Shown here piece by piece: positions 1 through 11,991 of a stretch of 64,000 nucleotides of DNA. Position 1 is the stretch's first letter. Every line of letters starts with the position of its first letter. The notes beneath the pieces are model-generated. The model saw only the letters and a list, made by a program, of their open reading frames with translations. It was not told the DNA's origin and did no database searches. A program made the translations under genes and the position numbers. The DNA comes from Pilasporangium apinafurcum (Eukaryota; Oomycota; Peronosporomycetes; Pythiales; Pythiaceae): the NCBI GenBank assembly GCA_001600495.1, contig BCKE01000070.1, forward strand, positions 146,969-210,968. Reading direction: 5' to 3'.

Positions 1-108
1 TGTTACAGATCTTCGGCAGGTATCGGCTAGTCGAAAGACTTTACAGCTAAGGTTAGAGCGCTCCGCAAATGATCTTTAATAAACGCAAGTCGCGTATCAT
101 AACGAAAA

Positions 109-666
109 CTATTCGATGAAGAAGTCGAGTGGTCCATCTAAGATCGGCAGATCCTCTTGATTGGTATCGATCAGAAACATTGAGAGTGGTATAGGTGGTA
201 CGTACACAGCTAGGTTGGTCTTTACAAAAGATCCGATGCCAAACGTCCTGCTCGCAGAAGCTATATTTGCCGTCGTGGCGAACCGCGGGGAAAGCGCCAA
301 ATCGAAAGGCGTCATTCCAGGCAAACGGATCAATGTCTGGTGGCCGATTACATCACGATCGATGCGTTGCCGACGGCAAAGATTCAATATCTTGTCGTTC
401 GACACAGCATGAAGGCGGTTTGCGAGTTTTTGTTGATATTTTCGGGTGTGTGCTTGCACCTGGCGGATAGATCGTGTACCGATGTGGTTGGCAATCGCTC
501 GCCATGGTCCTTCCGGGTACTTCTTCAATGCTTCCAGGAAACGTTCGTGTTCGTCTGGAGACCAGAGACCTCGACCGCGTTGAGGATAGTAGAAATGCTT
601 CATTGTCAGATTTTTAGGAGACGTAGTCGTTGTGGTATTAGGCGTAAATGTTGTTGCTATTACCAT
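109..666 (-). CDS. SHAQKYF-type MYB protein, copy 1 (divergent)
   Basis: Single-repeat MYB-like DNA-binding protein, presumably a nuclear transcription factor (family inference). From the ATG at 666 it has 185 residues; an in-frame ATG at 735 would add 23 hydrophobic residues that match nothing in the paralogs, so I prefer 666. The MYB repeat spans about residues 32-80, with GLWSPDEHERFLEALKKYP, then GTRSIRQVQ. The hallmark reads AHTRKYQQK where most paralogs have THAQKYQEK, and the following EHRID block is RQRID (101-105). The C-terminal motif is LPILDGPLDFFIE, and a TAG ends the protein where paralogs continue with a few more residues. It is the most diverged member of the first block, and either specialised or beginning to decay. 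Intronless. Confidence 0.85.
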   Translation of the reverse strand: MVIATTFTPNTTTTTSPKNLTMKHFYYPQRGRGLWSPDEHERFLEALKKYPEGPWRAIANHIGTRSIRQVQAHTRKYQQKLANRLHAVSNDKILNLCRRQRIDRDVIGHQTLIRLPGMTPFDLALSPRFATTANIASASRTFGIGSFVKTNLAVYVPPIPLSMFLIDTNQEDLPILDGPLDFFIE

Positions 667-1494
667 CGTTGGAGTAGTTTGGAAAATGAATAAAAGAAAT
701 ATATCAGGTTGATAAAAAAAGCAACAGGAGATCAAGAAGAAAAGAGTCCAAGCTCATTCCTATTACTAAAAAGCCTAGTCTAAAATCGTCAATACCGTGT
801 TTGTCCCAAACGATTTGTGGTCAGAACGAACCAGATGGTAGAGATGTATGCATTCGCCAGTGGAGCGTGTCTTGTGAGGCGTTAATGCAAATGAGCCAGT
901 GCGGGCATCACTAATCGAGTGGCTAAGATTGTTGACGAGTACATATACCTATATGATACGCAATCTCGGTCTTCAGTTTAGACACTGGGGATACCAAGAG
1001 CACCTCTACTCATACGTGCCAAGATCGCTAAACAACTATACCGAGTCTGAACGGCGGAGAGTATAGACTGAGCCGAAGTCCGATCTTCAGACAAGCCACG
1101 TGTGCTCATGCCTCATCCCGACTGTCTCTTGGCAATTGATGGAATTCCGCACACTACTTTTTGTATCATCTGCAGTGCAGGCGTAACTATATCACCCGAT
1201 CATGAGTAGCTCTTGTTTATAGTATGCACACAAACCGTTCGTGATCATTTCCTTGGTCACTACACAGGTATACCTGCGAAGGCTTTGCCGCCGAATTAAG
1301 CTTAGCTTTTGAAGAGGCAAGGGCAATACTCTATTTGCACATTATTGCGACTACGAACTATTTGTATTCCTGTTGACTCCTCTTTTGCTAAGTTAGCCAA
1401 ACAAAGGATTAACTCCCTTCCGCTATCTTATGCAAAAATGCACATCTTCGGAGCTGTTAATCCGCACCTTACATCACTCCTCCTCTCCATTTGC
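667..1494. other. Intergenic, MYB copies 1-2
   Basis: I see no gene, RNA or repeat that I can support between these two same-strand MYB genes; only short chance frames. Confidence 0.6.
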
Positions 1495-1995
1495 TTAAAA
1501 CGAGAACCGTTCGATGAAGTAGTCGAGTGATTCGTCCAGGCTGGGCAAGGTGATTATATCTGAATAAGTTGGTAATGGTATGGGATACTGTGCCCTATAC
1601 GCATTTTCACCATCGACAATGGTTATAGTGTGTAAGTTCAGCGTAGACACAGCGAAGCTGTCCAACAATGGTAGTTTCTCAGATGGTCTGTTGAACGTCG
1701 TACACATAGAGGTCGACACGAGGTTATTGTCTATCGGCAGTCTCTTCTCCTTTGGGGCGCGTTGCGTTACTCTATCTTGGTACTTTTGTGCATACTTTTG
1801 CACTTGGCGGATCGACCGTGTGCCAATATGATTACTGATCGCTCGCCAGGGACCGTGAGGATATTTCTTCAGCGCTTCCACGAAGCGATTGTGTTCATCA
1901 GTTGACCATCTACCTCTGCCGCGCCGTGGACCATTCGTAAAACGGCTTGTATGATTGTTAACCAATAAGAGTGGCGTGATTACAGTTGCGGACAT
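1495..1995 (-). CDS. SHAQKYF-type MYB protein, copy 2
   Basis: Intronless single-repeat MYB protein of 166 residues from the ATG at 1995 (an upstream ATG at 2067 is possible). The repeat lies at about residues 28-75: RGRWSTDEHNRFVEALKKYP, HGPWRAISNHIGTRSIRQV, then KYAQKYQDR. Lysine-tyrosine replaces the usual TH before AQKY, which may alter recognition-helix contacts. The basic stretch after the repeat is shortened and the EHRID block found in most other copies is absent, so a piece of the linker appears to be lost. The C-terminus keeps the family motif LPSLDESLDYFIERFSF. Probably nuclear and sequence-specific by family; its targets are unknown. Confidence 0.88.
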   Translation of the reverse strand: MSATVITPLLLVNNHTSRFTNGPRRGRGRWSTDEHNRFVEALKKYPHGPWRAISNHIGTRSIRQVQKYAQKYQDRVTQRAPKEKRLPIDNNLVSTSMCTTFNRPSEKLPLLDSFAVSTLNLHTITIVDGENAYRAQYPIPLPTYSDIITLPSLDESLDYFIERFSF

Positions 1996-3524
1996 TGACT
2001 CGTGTGAGAATTTTGAAAACTGGAGCAAGTTTAGAAATGGATGGTTATTGTGGTGCATTAATATCAACCAAAAGATTCATTGCACAGTGCTGGGGGAATC
2101 ACAACCATGCGGGTCATGTTTTTGAGAATTCGTGGCTCCAGTGGTCAGAAGTGTTTTGAACACTACTGCCATGTCTGGATGCGTGCTTCGAGAGAATCTA
2201 AGATATATGAATCGGGCTGGTCCACTTATCCTCAAAGAATGTATATAATTTTTCACTGACCACTTCGATTAAGGTAATGCAGTGATTGGTGGCATTGTTG
2301 AATAAGATAACGCTCGTTCTCAAAACAATTATCAAATTCACTTACATTCGATGTTCGAAGAGTTGATTTCCGTTTATTTTGCTCACTCACAAGATTTCTA
2401 CATGTTCATTGGCGAATCTTTACTAAGTTGAAGTTGGATGGGAGAATTGTTGGTGAAATATGAATGTCTGTCTTCACCCAAAAGACCTGCGCAACAAGGT
2501 CGAACCACGCTTACCTACAGTAGTGTCTATCATTGACCATCGAAACCATTTTAAACCCCTCGATTTCTTCAGTTCGTTAGATATCCTCACTTGTGCTCAC
2601 CTTTGAGCTTGTTGATTCTTCGCGTCCATTAGATATTTTCAATTGACTCGTACCTGGCCAAAGCCAACTGGCAGCCCTCGTATTGATAGATTGACAAGCA
2701 CAACCATAAGAATACACTTAGAATGGCAAATGGAAGTTCTTGTTGTCTAGACGTGAGGTAGCTATAAGTAGAGAAGTATACAGGTGAATTGACATCCTAT
2801 AGTGGTGCCCACTATGAACCTTACTATCGATGCATAGATTACTGAATCTGGTGTGATGAGAATAGTTTCACCGACCGAAATCCTCCGAATAACTGAAATT
2901 TACGTTTCAAACCAGTGGTGAAGAGGGGTACATTCGGACAGTGTTCCTGGGCTCATCACTCGAGAAGATTCATTTTGGTATTGTCGGAGTAATATATGCA
3001 ACATCATTTCCTTGAAATACGAGCCAATGTCTATGCAAAGACATTGGTACTGGTGCAAGTATCACAGTCGAACCAGCGTAGGCTAAAGTGGTTCTTGTAG
3101 ACGTATTGTTAAAGTGATAGCGCAGCTGTAGTATACTTGTGATGCGGCCGTCTTACTGATTATCTCGGGAGTTGAAAATCATAACCCCTATAGGTATATA
3201 AACTAGCACCCTATGGTAGTATTGGTCACATCGAGAGAACGAATGAGTGAATTACGCTTCGAGTTAATCTGGCGATTTTCAACACTCTGCCTACTACAAT
3301 TGAAACCTGTGGGTGCACTCGTGTCAACCACCTATACGATGGTGATCTAATGCTGTCGATGTGTAAGCGAATCCAATCAGCTCAAGGCAACAACAATATG
3401 ATTGTCTCGCACACAATCCGGCAAGGTAGTCCTAATTTGTGGATAAATTATCTCTTTTTATGCTTTTACGTGTTGCTCTATACAGTCTATATCCATGTAT
3501 TCTATGCGATGCGAAATCGATCAC
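1996..3524. other. Intergenic, MYB copies 2-3
   Basis: No supportable feature seen; stop codons are frequent in all frames. Confidence 0.6.
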
Positions 3525-4106
3525 TCATTCGGAAAAACGCTCAATAAAAAAATCCAACGACTCGCCCAGACTAGGTAATTCGCAGTCTGTGTCATCCAAA
3601 AGGTCTTCACCTTCCAAGATCAACTGAGAAAGTGGCATTGGGTAAGGACTGTTGAGGTCAGCCGTCATTGTCATCATCAGGATTCCGTCCCTTTCGTGTA
3701 ACACATCACTTGACGCTCGTCGACGGTGCAGTTTGTCCGCTGGCACACTGATGAGCGTATCTAGACCGAGCATCTCGTGGTCGATGCGGTGTTCCTGGCG
3801 TAAACGTAGCTTTTTGGCCGCCGGAATTCCACGCAGACGGCGCGAGACTTTTTCTTGATATTTCTGCGCGTGTGTTTGCACTTGACGGATGGATCGTGTG
3901 CCAATGTAGTCGGTGATGGCACGCCATGGTCCACGTGGGAACCTTCTCAGTGCAGCGAGAAATCGATCGTGCTCTTCTGGAGACCACACACCTCGTTCAC
4001 GTTGCATGGGCTGTGGGGTACTTGGTCGGTGATTTGTATAAAATTGCGCGACGTTCATCAGTGTGTCTATGGGATAGTTGGGGCAAACTGTGCTTATTAA
4101 TGTCAA
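3525..4106 (-). CDS. SHAQKYF-type MYB protein, copy 3
   Basis: Intronless, 193 residues. The MYB repeat is at about residues 39-86 (GVWSPEEHDRFLAALRRFP, PRGPWRAITDYIGTRS, QVQTHAQKYQEK). A basic stretch (RRLRGIPAAKKLRLRQ) and EHRIDHEML at 105-113 follow, then DTLISVPADKL, an element shared with copies 4 and 9. The C-terminal motif LPSLGESLDFFIERFSE occupies about 177-193. The second and third helices carry W and the TRS-RQVQ-HAQKY signature of the CCA1/SHAQKYF class, in which the third helix lacks the usual tryptophan. A DNA-binding regulator by family; no partner gene is adjacent. Confidence 0.92.
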   Translation of the reverse strand: MTLISTVCPNYPIDTLMNVAQFYTNHRPSTPQPMQRERGVWSPEEHDRFLAALRRFPRGPWRAITDYIGTRSIRQVQTHAQKYQEKVSRRLRGIPAAKKLRLRQEHRIDHEMLGLDTLISVPADKLHRRRASSDVLHERDGILMMTMTADLNSPYPMPLSQLILEGEDLLDDTDCELPSLGESLDFFIERFSE

Positions 4107-5663
4107 AATGGAAAATGGCCAAACTACTGAAAGGTCTATTTGTTTGTCTTGGGTTGGAGCAACACACGACGCTACAACAGCATTTCTGCGGTGCAGATGG
4201 ATACAGACAGCAGTAGGAAGTGCTCACTTTTGGTCTGACGAGCTCTTGCAGCAAAAAAGGTAGTGTGTGCCCACAGTTAAGAGAATAGGAGGAGGTCACT
4301 GGACTGCAGCTCCTTAATGTTCAGACGATCTGTAGCTCTTACGTGGCACGCCAGAGCTAACTCATGGCTGGTGCGGCTCAAAAGGGCGAAGAATTGGGCT
4401 ACAGCAATATGGCGCGATTGATTGCATAGAAGCTAGCAAATGGAATAGCATCGGCATATAGATTGGACATAGTGATCAAAACACATTCTTATTACAAAGA
4501 CGATGGTATTGAGATTCAAGCTCGTTCATCGCAAAATCTACAAATTTAGTGGATCGCGATCATCAAAAGAACAGGAACTTCTGACATTGAACGCAATCTG
4601 ATGAAGCATGCACGGGCCCATCCCATCATGTTGCTTTGGTGAATTGGTAGTTCTATCGTCGCTCGATCGAGCTTCGAGATATTTTCTTACTAATTAGCGT
4701 GAGTTCAGACGAATAAAATCCATGCCGTGACGAAAAAAAAGAATGTCATGGCGAAGGAAAATTCGCCACCAAACAACAACTTAAAAAGCTCCAGAACGGG
4801 GCGGTTGCGGAGCTATTCGTACTACTTTTGCATGTTCTGCGAGAACAGAAACCTTCTAGAAGTTGCTAAGAAAAGCAGACAAGGATGCAAAATGCGTAAC
4901 GAACTCACATCGTGTGGATAGCGAGTGTACCGAAATGTAAACATGTGTTTCAATTATAATGGTAATAGCTAAGGCGCTGGAAATCTTGCATAAGTGAGCA
5001 CAAAAGAGAAGAGCCGGTCTATTACAGCATGAACGAATACTGAGAGAATTCAACCCAAACGTGGCACCAAATCACTCTTCTGTGGGTACGCTAGTTAAAA
5101 AAAAACTTACCAGAAAGACCCTTTGCAAGCCCCCAATCTGGCTTTCCGCTCACTCTATTCACTCCAAGTAGATGCACAAGAAGCGACGCGCATCTCCTCT
5201 TGTTGACGATCCCTATGCAAAGTGTACCGGGTCACTCTGTCTCACAAGGCGACAGCAATCAGAGCATTACGCCATCCTGACGCCCAAAAAGCGTTATGAA
5301 AGGCAGCTACAGTACACATGCTTCCATACTATTTGGTCCATCCCTTCACCATGCACGTCAAATGAAAGAAGAGATAAGCGCCTTGTGCTCGGAAAATCAG
5401 TTCAGTTCTGTCGATGGGTACAAAAAGCCCATCATAGCAAGCTAACATTATACAATATATACGGATAATAGTTCAAAGACTATACAATTTAAATGTACTA
5501 ATAAAGCAAAATATACAGATTATACGGATAATGTACTTCAATCAAAAATCCGAACAAAATCATAACGATAACTGAGATTTAACAGTGACATACGTCTTAC
5601 ATTTATTGTACAACATACAGAAAGCGACTATCGATCAAAATGGTGTCGTATCTACACTTGGTA
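4107..5663. other. Intergenic, MYB copies 3-4, with one doubtful ORF
   Basis: A plus-strand frame at 5172-5468 (98 codons, MHKKRRASPLVDDPYAKC...) has a real ATG but no recognisable family and lies in otherwise barren DNA. I do not call it a gene. Confidence 0.5.
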
Positions 5664-6233
5664 TCAGCAAGAAAAGCAATCAATAAAAAAATCGAGCGAC
5701 TCGCCCAAACTGGGAAGCTCGTTCATCACTGAAGCACTAATCATTGATTCTTCATGAATAATCACTTCATCGACTGTGCCAGTCTTGGGCGATAGAGGGG
5801 GTGCAAGTGCCACGAGATCAGCGATCACAACATGATCGAGCTCGATTTTGACGACCGATTGCGGCGAAGGTGGGTGGAGTTTGTCCACGGCAGGGACACT
5901 AATGAGCGTGTGCTGGCCCAAGACGTCGTGGTCGATGCGGTGTTCACGCCGCAATCGCAGCTTCTTGCCCTTAGGCACCCCACGCAGCCGGCGGGCGATT
6001 TTTTCTTGGTATTTTTGTGCATGGGTCTGCACTTGACGGATAGATCGCGTGCCGACATGCTCGGTGATTGATCGCCACGGCCCACGTGGATAGAGTTTGA
6101 GTGCTTCTAGGAAACGATCGTGCTCTTCGGTAGACCAGACACCGCGTCCTTTTTGGAGTATTGGTTTATGACGATGTGGCATCGCGTTTGACATGTACGC
6201 AGGTGTAGTAGTGAACGTAGCTGGGAGACCCAT
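5664..6233 (-). CDS. SHAQKYF-type MYB protein, copy 4
   Basis: Intronless, 189 residues from the ATG at 6233 (MGLPATFTTTP). The frame is open to an ATG at 6350, but that extension does not resemble the paralogs. The MYB repeat is at about 31-78 (GVWSTEEHDRFLEALKLYP, GPWRSITEHVGTRSIRQ, THAQKYQEK). RRLRGVPKGKKLRLRR and EHRIDHDVL (97-105) follow, then HTLISVPAVDKL. A mid-protein SPQSV-KIELDH segment is shared with copies 5 and 6. The C-terminus is LPSLGESLDFFIDCFSC. This copy is close to the block-1 consensus and a good reference member. Confidence 0.92.
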   Translation of the reverse strand: MGLPATFTTTPAYMSNAMPHRHKPILQKGRGVWSTEEHDRFLEALKLYPRGPWRSITEHVGTRSIRQVQTHAQKYQEKIARRLRGVPKGKKLRLRREHRIDHDVLGQHTLISVPAVDKLHPPSPQSVVKIELDHVVIADLVALAPPLSPKTGTVDEVIIHEESMISASVMNELPSLGESLDFFIDCFSC

Positions 6234-8743
6234 TCTCGTAGTGGAAAATTCCGAAATGAGCCAACTATAATGAAGAGGATCTTTCGCGTCGGGTGGATTG
6301 ACACTATGAGTGAAAGAATGACAAACTACCAACAGCAATCTCTGTTCCACCCAGCTGTCTGGCGCAATATATGAGGTTGCTTTCCCTTCGGGTATGGGTT
6401 GCAGCCCTTTCTGGCTACAACGGGGAAACGTAAACAGGTCACCTTATACCTGGATGTGGTTGCCTTAGTGTTGTTAAATTGACGCAGCTCTTTCGCCCAG
6501 AATAAGAGAGAGAAAGAGAGAGCAGCCACGAATGGGTTGTCCAGTGGTCACGTCTTTGGCCGCAAAAGCATCCAGTTTGGTGCGCGTGTTGTCAGATCGC
6601 TCTCTTTCCCTCACGCCTTTGTTGTGTATGCGTGTGTACTTTGTAACGAAGAAGGTGGAGCAATATCGTCAGAAAGCGCTGCGTTAGAGATGTACCTCAA
6701 TACGTTTGGCACAGTCTGAAGTCACTCGTGGTATGCTGCACATCTTCGTTGTAAGGAGAAAAAAAAAAGGGACTATGGAATAAGTTTTTCGTGGCGAAAC
6801 AGTGGCTATGCGTGCATGGGTTCAGTGAAAGATCCGATGGTATTGTACAGAAATGCCGACAACTTTAAAGTAGAGTCGGGCATGGCTTCGCCAGACCGAA
6901 ATGAAAAATCTGCAAGCCGTTGGTTTCTCAGAAAAATCGAAGTCTGTGTCCACTTACTTGACTGCTACGTTGTTCGAGTCCTAAGAGCCAACACTTGACA
7001 AAAATTATAGAAGAAAATATGAAACGGCAGCTGCATCACCATTGCCATCAGTAATTTGAACGAAGCAAAGTCGAAGTGTCGAATATATGCTTGCTTCAAC
7101 CTGTGAGAAGAGAATCTATGAGTCCAAATTGCACCGCCATTCACAGATATTCGAAGCCTCCATGTGTAGAAACTGCGGAAGAAACTCCTCGATTGCAAAT
7201 CGAATGGAACAATAAGACCTCTGACTTCGACAGCAGGCATTTTTACGTCAAAATTCAGGGCGTAGGGAGACCAAGATGTCTCAAGTCTACACCATGTAAC
7301 AGTATAGCTTATAGAACCAGCAACTGCAGATGGCGTTGGTTTCTACAAAATTAGCGGGAATAAGATAATACTACTGTCGAGATATGGTGACGAATTCAGT
7401 TTTAAATTGGTGCGACAATTTTTTCTGTTAAAAAGATTATCGCAGCATACGGATGAACGCAACCACCAACTGGAATAGCAAAAAAAACGGTATGGCTGCA
7501 CACTGTAAAAACCAGGGAACAATCGTTGAACTGCAGCCCATGGCGACCAATCTTTCCATGCGAATGAGCCAACACGAATACTATTTTTGTCCTGTCCAAC
7601 TCTTGTAAAAAAAACTTGAGTTGCAGACCATCGAGATGAGTCTGTAGGTGTGCGTGAAGAAAAGTCGGATAGTACGTTAGACAGAGCAGTGACGACGCCT
7701 TTATGGATTGTGAAGGGAGCGGGTTATTTTTTCGTGACGACTCGAGTAAGTGGGAGTTTTTGATATGTCTGCAGCCATGGAGCGTGAATGCATACCAGAT
7801 ACGCATTTTTTTATTGTTACCTTCTGATCTCTGGAAGCATCTGCTTGAAGACACATCTGAGATGCCGTGCGAGCTACTGATATTTTATCATGGTATTAAT
7901 GACCTACTAGCATTCTTTTTACAATGAATAAGAGAAGAGTCATCCAAAAATAGTAAGGAGAAAATACAACTATATAATATCGAATAGCATTGAAAAAAAA
8001 GAAATCTCCTTGGTGATGACAAGCTCTCGGTTTTGTTGCTTCTACAAGATTGTGGGTCGACCACGCAATCAATTGTTAAAGGGCGATTGGTATTTGTGTT
8101 GATTGAAGCTAGCACATCCACTGTGTGTGCACAGCGTACATAGAGCCGTGAGGTTTCTTAGTCATAAGCTACTGTAGGATTCGTTGATTTCGGAGGTGCA
8201 AAGAGAGAACAGAGTGGGCTCCGAAACGCGTGCCTGGGGCTGCCCCTTGCTGAAACCATCCGTTTTTTTGTTCTACAATTTTCGTCACATCCTTTATCTT
8301 TTTATATTGTCGGTGAAAATGTGTGCAAAATTCAAATTTATCAATATTCTGCTCTCTCTTAAAGATGATATTTCGGCGCGGGTTTAAGCGAGAGATGATA
8401 ACGACTCGATCCAGATGGGGCTGGTGCTTCAATGACAGATGAGCCTTGTAAGTATCGCCGCCAAACACAAGCAAACTCTTACGACATTGTCCGTCTCCGA
8501 CTATTGAGCACCGACTCTTGCTTTACAGTTCGGAACGATTTGGCTCCCCTTTCTGTCTTCTGTTACTCCTTGGAGTGGCGCCATTTGGGGGGCCTCTCTT
8601 TGGCCGCTTTCTATAATTTGTTTCTTTCTTTACTTTGCTCACCTTGGTCTCACTCAGTCTCTGCTGACAAAGACTTGGGCATTTCTGTTTTTGCAACAAC
8701 GATCACATTTCCGTCAACGACAATTCTTCCCAAGCAAAACACC
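6234..8743. other. Intergenic, divergent MYB copies 4 and 5
   Basis: This is the shared upstream region of two divergently oriented MYB genes. A minus-strand frame of 150 codons (7402-7854) lacks family features. An AG-rich run lies near 6505-6520. Confidence 0.5.
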
Positions 8744-9298
8744 ATGGAACTCGCTCCTGCCATCTCGCCACTTCGATTCTCGAGTAAGCTTACCATCAAT
8801 AAGAATGGCCCAACCAAGAACCGCGGCATGTGGTCTGTTGAGGAACACGACCGCTTCTTGGAAGCCATTAAGAAATATCCGCAGGGGCCGTGGCGAGCGA
8901 TCACGGAACACATTGGCACGCGGTCGATCCGCCAAGTGCAAACGCATGCGCAAAAATACCAAGAAAAAGTCGCTCGCCGTCTGCACGGCTCATCACCCAG
9001 CAAGAATTCCTTACGTCTCCGTCGTGACCACCGCATTGACCGTGAAGTCGTGGAGTTGCGCTCCTTGGTTTGCCCTGTAACTCCTTCCAAGAACGATGAG
9101 CTAAAGGATTCAGCCCCGTCTCCGCAATCCGTGAACAGCATTGATCAAATTAAGACGGAACTGACCGACGTCATGATGATGGAGATTTTCTCCTCGGGGA
9201 TCGAGCAGAACTCTACCACTGCCATTGATGCCGCTGAATTGCCTAGCTTGGACGAGGCACTCGATTTCTTCATTGATTGTTTTTCTGCCAACACCTAA
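8744..9298 (+). CDS. SHAQKYF-type MYB protein, copy 5
   Basis: The only plus-strand gene in the first MYB block, so it sits inverted between minus-strand neighbours. I start it at the ATG at 8744 (accATGg context), giving 184 residues; the frame is open upstream to 8432, but that part is not family-like. The MYB repeat is at 28-75 (GMWSVEEHDRFLEAIKKYP, GPWRAITEHIGTRSIRQV, THAQKYQEK). DHRIDREVV follows from 95, then SPQSVNSIDQIKTEL, an acidic middle and LPSLDEALDFFIDCFSANT at the end. An AATAAA-like signal lies about 65 bases after the stop (near 9364). Confidence 0.92.
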   Translation: MELAPAISPLRFSSKLTINKNGPTKNRGMWSVEEHDRFLEAIKKYPQGPWRAITEHIGTRSIRQVQTHAQKYQEKVARRLHGSSPSKNSLRLRRDHRIDREVVELRSLVCPVTPSKNDELKDSAPSPQSVNSIDQIKTELTDVMMMEIFSSGIEQNSTTAIDAAELPSLDEALDFFIDCFSANT

Positions 9299-11331
9299 AT
9301 CCCCAAACAATTACTGAATGCATGAAATTGACTGCGTATAGTATTTATCCGCAATTAGAATCAATAAATACGTTAATAATTACATAATAAACTATGTACA
9401 TTCCATTCATCTTATGCAAGACTTGTTCGTTATGAGCATTCATATGTAAGTGTACTTAAAGTAGTTTAGTACCACATGCTTGGTGTCTGCAAGACGCAGA
9501 AACTTTGAATTCTTGCTAAGTATCCAAGGGGATCAAATGTAAAATGCGTGGTTCAAGATCCAACCGGCTGGTAAGCGGTCAAGTACGCTCGAGGTATAGT
9601 TATCTTGACTCGCTATTCTTGTTCGATATTGCAGATCATTCGAATTCTGAACGCACGCCATTGACGATAAGCATGGATTAACAGAGCTTACTGACACATT
9701 CACCGATTTTGATGACAGTATCCTAAATTTGACTTAAATAGCTGTAACTTAATGTTTTGGCGTGCGTAATTATCATCGCGTTGGCGGGACTATAGTGTGC
9801 AAGGATGGGGGACTGCGCGAAGTAACACGCATCGTATTATTCGCGGCTCTATTAAGGTAGAAAGAAATTCACCTGTAAAATAGTTCCTTCGTTCCTATCC
9901 TTGGACTCAGCGCACTTATCTCACGGCTACCTTGCTAGACAATTGATCTTGTAGTCGAGAGAAGAAAAATTTGCCGTAGTCACTTGTAGAGATGTGAACC
10001 CAAACGCCATCACGCACGAATGACATGCGTACTCGCCATTTTTTCCTGGAAAATCATACGTTCGAATCGAACAAATCTGGAAATACTTTTTGTCCTTTGA
10101 CCGTATCATCCTCACACTAAAACATGACTCCTTTGCAGAAAAAAAACGAGCTAGAAGAGACGTGAGGTATGCTCTATGAAGGCGCCAAAATGCGTTCACT
10201 TCTACACTCTAAAATGTCCAGCATGAAACGTAAGCTTTCCATGTGACTGTACAGTTTAGTAGCAGTATGGGACTAAAAATTTGGTAGCTGAGTCTTTCTT
10301 TCGAATTGGATCATTATGAACTCTGGAAAAGTGAACTCAGAGACAGAAACACCCAAATATTCCTCACTGGTTATCTTCCCGGATAGCTGCAAAGCTGTCG
10401 ATATTGCCTCAACTTTTATTAGCGAAGGGTACAGTTTTTGATGGAGCGCACGAGACACTGTCCCATTCCTGGCAAGCAATCACTTCGGCCTTGGCCCACT
10501 GTGGCCAGACTTCTTATTCCTTGAATCTTAGTCCACACAGAGAGAACTACTATCTGTACAGGACTACACTACTGTACGTGACTGGGGAGATAGACAATGT
10601 GTTCGCCACAGGTTGCATTGAAAGAACGCAGTTGATCGATGAAATCTGACCAGTGAGATTCATAAGCGTAGCCACTTTTCCCTAACATGATGTTTGAACC
10701 AGAACGTATGGTGCACGATATGCATCGAAAATCTTTAAAATGATAGTTGATCAGGTCGGCGGTGCGGACTTAACCGAGAGTCGAACACTATTAATCTGTT
10801 TTTTCTACCGGAGACAGGCAGTCCTCCCATGTCGAAGTGGCTCGGTGGGAGAAACGAACGCGAACTGGACCCATGAACGTAAAGATTCCTCCCCTCCCTA
10901 CATATCCTCACTGCCGTGAACAGAAGTGACGACATGCTCCACTTCCTTCTTACGCCCAAGAACGGTTTCAGGGTGTATACGGGCACTCATGAGCAATGTG
11001 TGTACTAAATCATCTCACGTTCCCGGAAAAGCCAGGCTTTGGAAAAAATTCATTGACGCCCTATGGCAGTCTATTAAAAAACCACACAAGTACGCCTGGC
11101 TGGTTTGATCACCGATAGAGTCCATCCATGAAAGCTTCTATGTTGGTCGAGTAAGTAAACCTTTACGGCGTGTAAAGTGTTGTTCATTTCCACCAGGATC
11201 TAACACGCGGAATACCATTGTTACGTATGCTTTAGAGGTGTATATGCATCTTTTGCTGAAGAAATCTATACTGTAAATGTCTAAGACAATCAGAAAGGGA
11301 TCATAAATATCGGTTTCATTTTGTTCACTCA
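9299..11331. other. Intergenic, convergent 3' ends of MYB copies 5 and 6
   Basis: Beyond the AATAAA-like signals at 9360-9400 I see nothing recognisable. Confidence 0.55.
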
Positions 11332-11991
11332 TTAAACACGCATATACACCTCACGTAAATCATCCTGGTGCCCCTCGTATGTAGTTGGGGAGTCAAAGCA
11401 GGAAATAAAGAAATCCAATGATTCATCTAGACTTGGGAGTTCTGACTTCACTGGAACAGTAGTGTTTACTGCAGTAACAGTTGTTGTAGGAGATACATTT
11501 GAGCATGTAGTTGTTTTGACTGGATCAACGGCTATCACATCGGCCAGATCCATGGAACACAGTGTCAATTTGCACACTGACTGCGGCGAGGCTGGATTCA
11601 CACTCTTTTGTTTTGGACTGTCAGATGCATTGCCAAGGGCATCCAGGTCGATACGATGATCACGCCGTAGTAACATCTGTTCTCCGTTGAGGCGTTGCGA
11701 GACAACTTCTTGATATTTTTGTGCATGGGTTTGCACTTGGCGGATAGATCTTGAGCCAACATGCTCTGTAATCGCTCGCCACGGCCCTTGCGGGTACAAT
11801 CGGAGAGCTTCCAAGAAGCGATTGTGTTCATCCACGGACCACATGCCGCGTCTTTTCATCACCGCAACGCCACTGTGGCGAATGTGAGACTTGTTTGAAC
11901 TCGTCATGGTAAAAGCAATGGGTGTAAGCAAATGCATTTGACACGTTTCGGTCTGGATAGGTTGCGAAGAAATTGAGAAATGACGTTGCAA
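11332..11991 (-). CDS. SHAQKYF-type MYB protein, copy 6
   Basis: Intronless, 219 residues from the most upstream ATG; ATGs at codons 19 and 29 are alternatives. The MYB repeat is at about 49-95 (GMWSVDEHNRFLEALRLYP, GPWRAITEHVGSRSIRQVQ, THAQKYQE). The basic linker is shortened (VVSQRLNGEQMLLRR) before DHRIDLDAL at 111. SPQSVCKLTLCSMDLADV at 135-152 is the conserved middle motif. A Thr/Val-rich spacer follows, then LPSLDESLDFFISCF (185-199). A 20-residue tail beyond the motif, lacking in most block-1 copies, suggests the ancestral stop codon was lost. Confidence 0.9.
   Translation of the reverse strand: MQRHFSISSQPIQTETCQMHLLTPIAFTMTSSNKSHIRHSGVAVMKRRGMWSVDEHNRFLEALRLYPQGPWRAITEHVGSRSIRQVQTHAQKYQEVVSQRLNGEQMLLRRDHRIDLDALGNASDSPKQKSVNPASPQSVCKLTLCSMDLADVIAVDPVKTTTCSNVSPTTTVTAVNTTVPVKSELPSLDESLDFFISCFDSPTTYEGHQDDLREVYMRV

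Noticed and set aside
5172-5468. 98-codon plus-strand frame with an ATG
   Set aside because: No recognisable domain, no conserved neighbour and no splice partner; kept only as a note in the intergenic entry.
7402-7854. 150-codon minus-strand frame
   Set aside because: Composition is unlike the real genes around it, and there is no family signature.
10740-10860. Possible minus-strand tRNA (GTTCGACTC box)
   Set aside because: No A-box at the right distance and no acceptor-stem or T-stem pairing.
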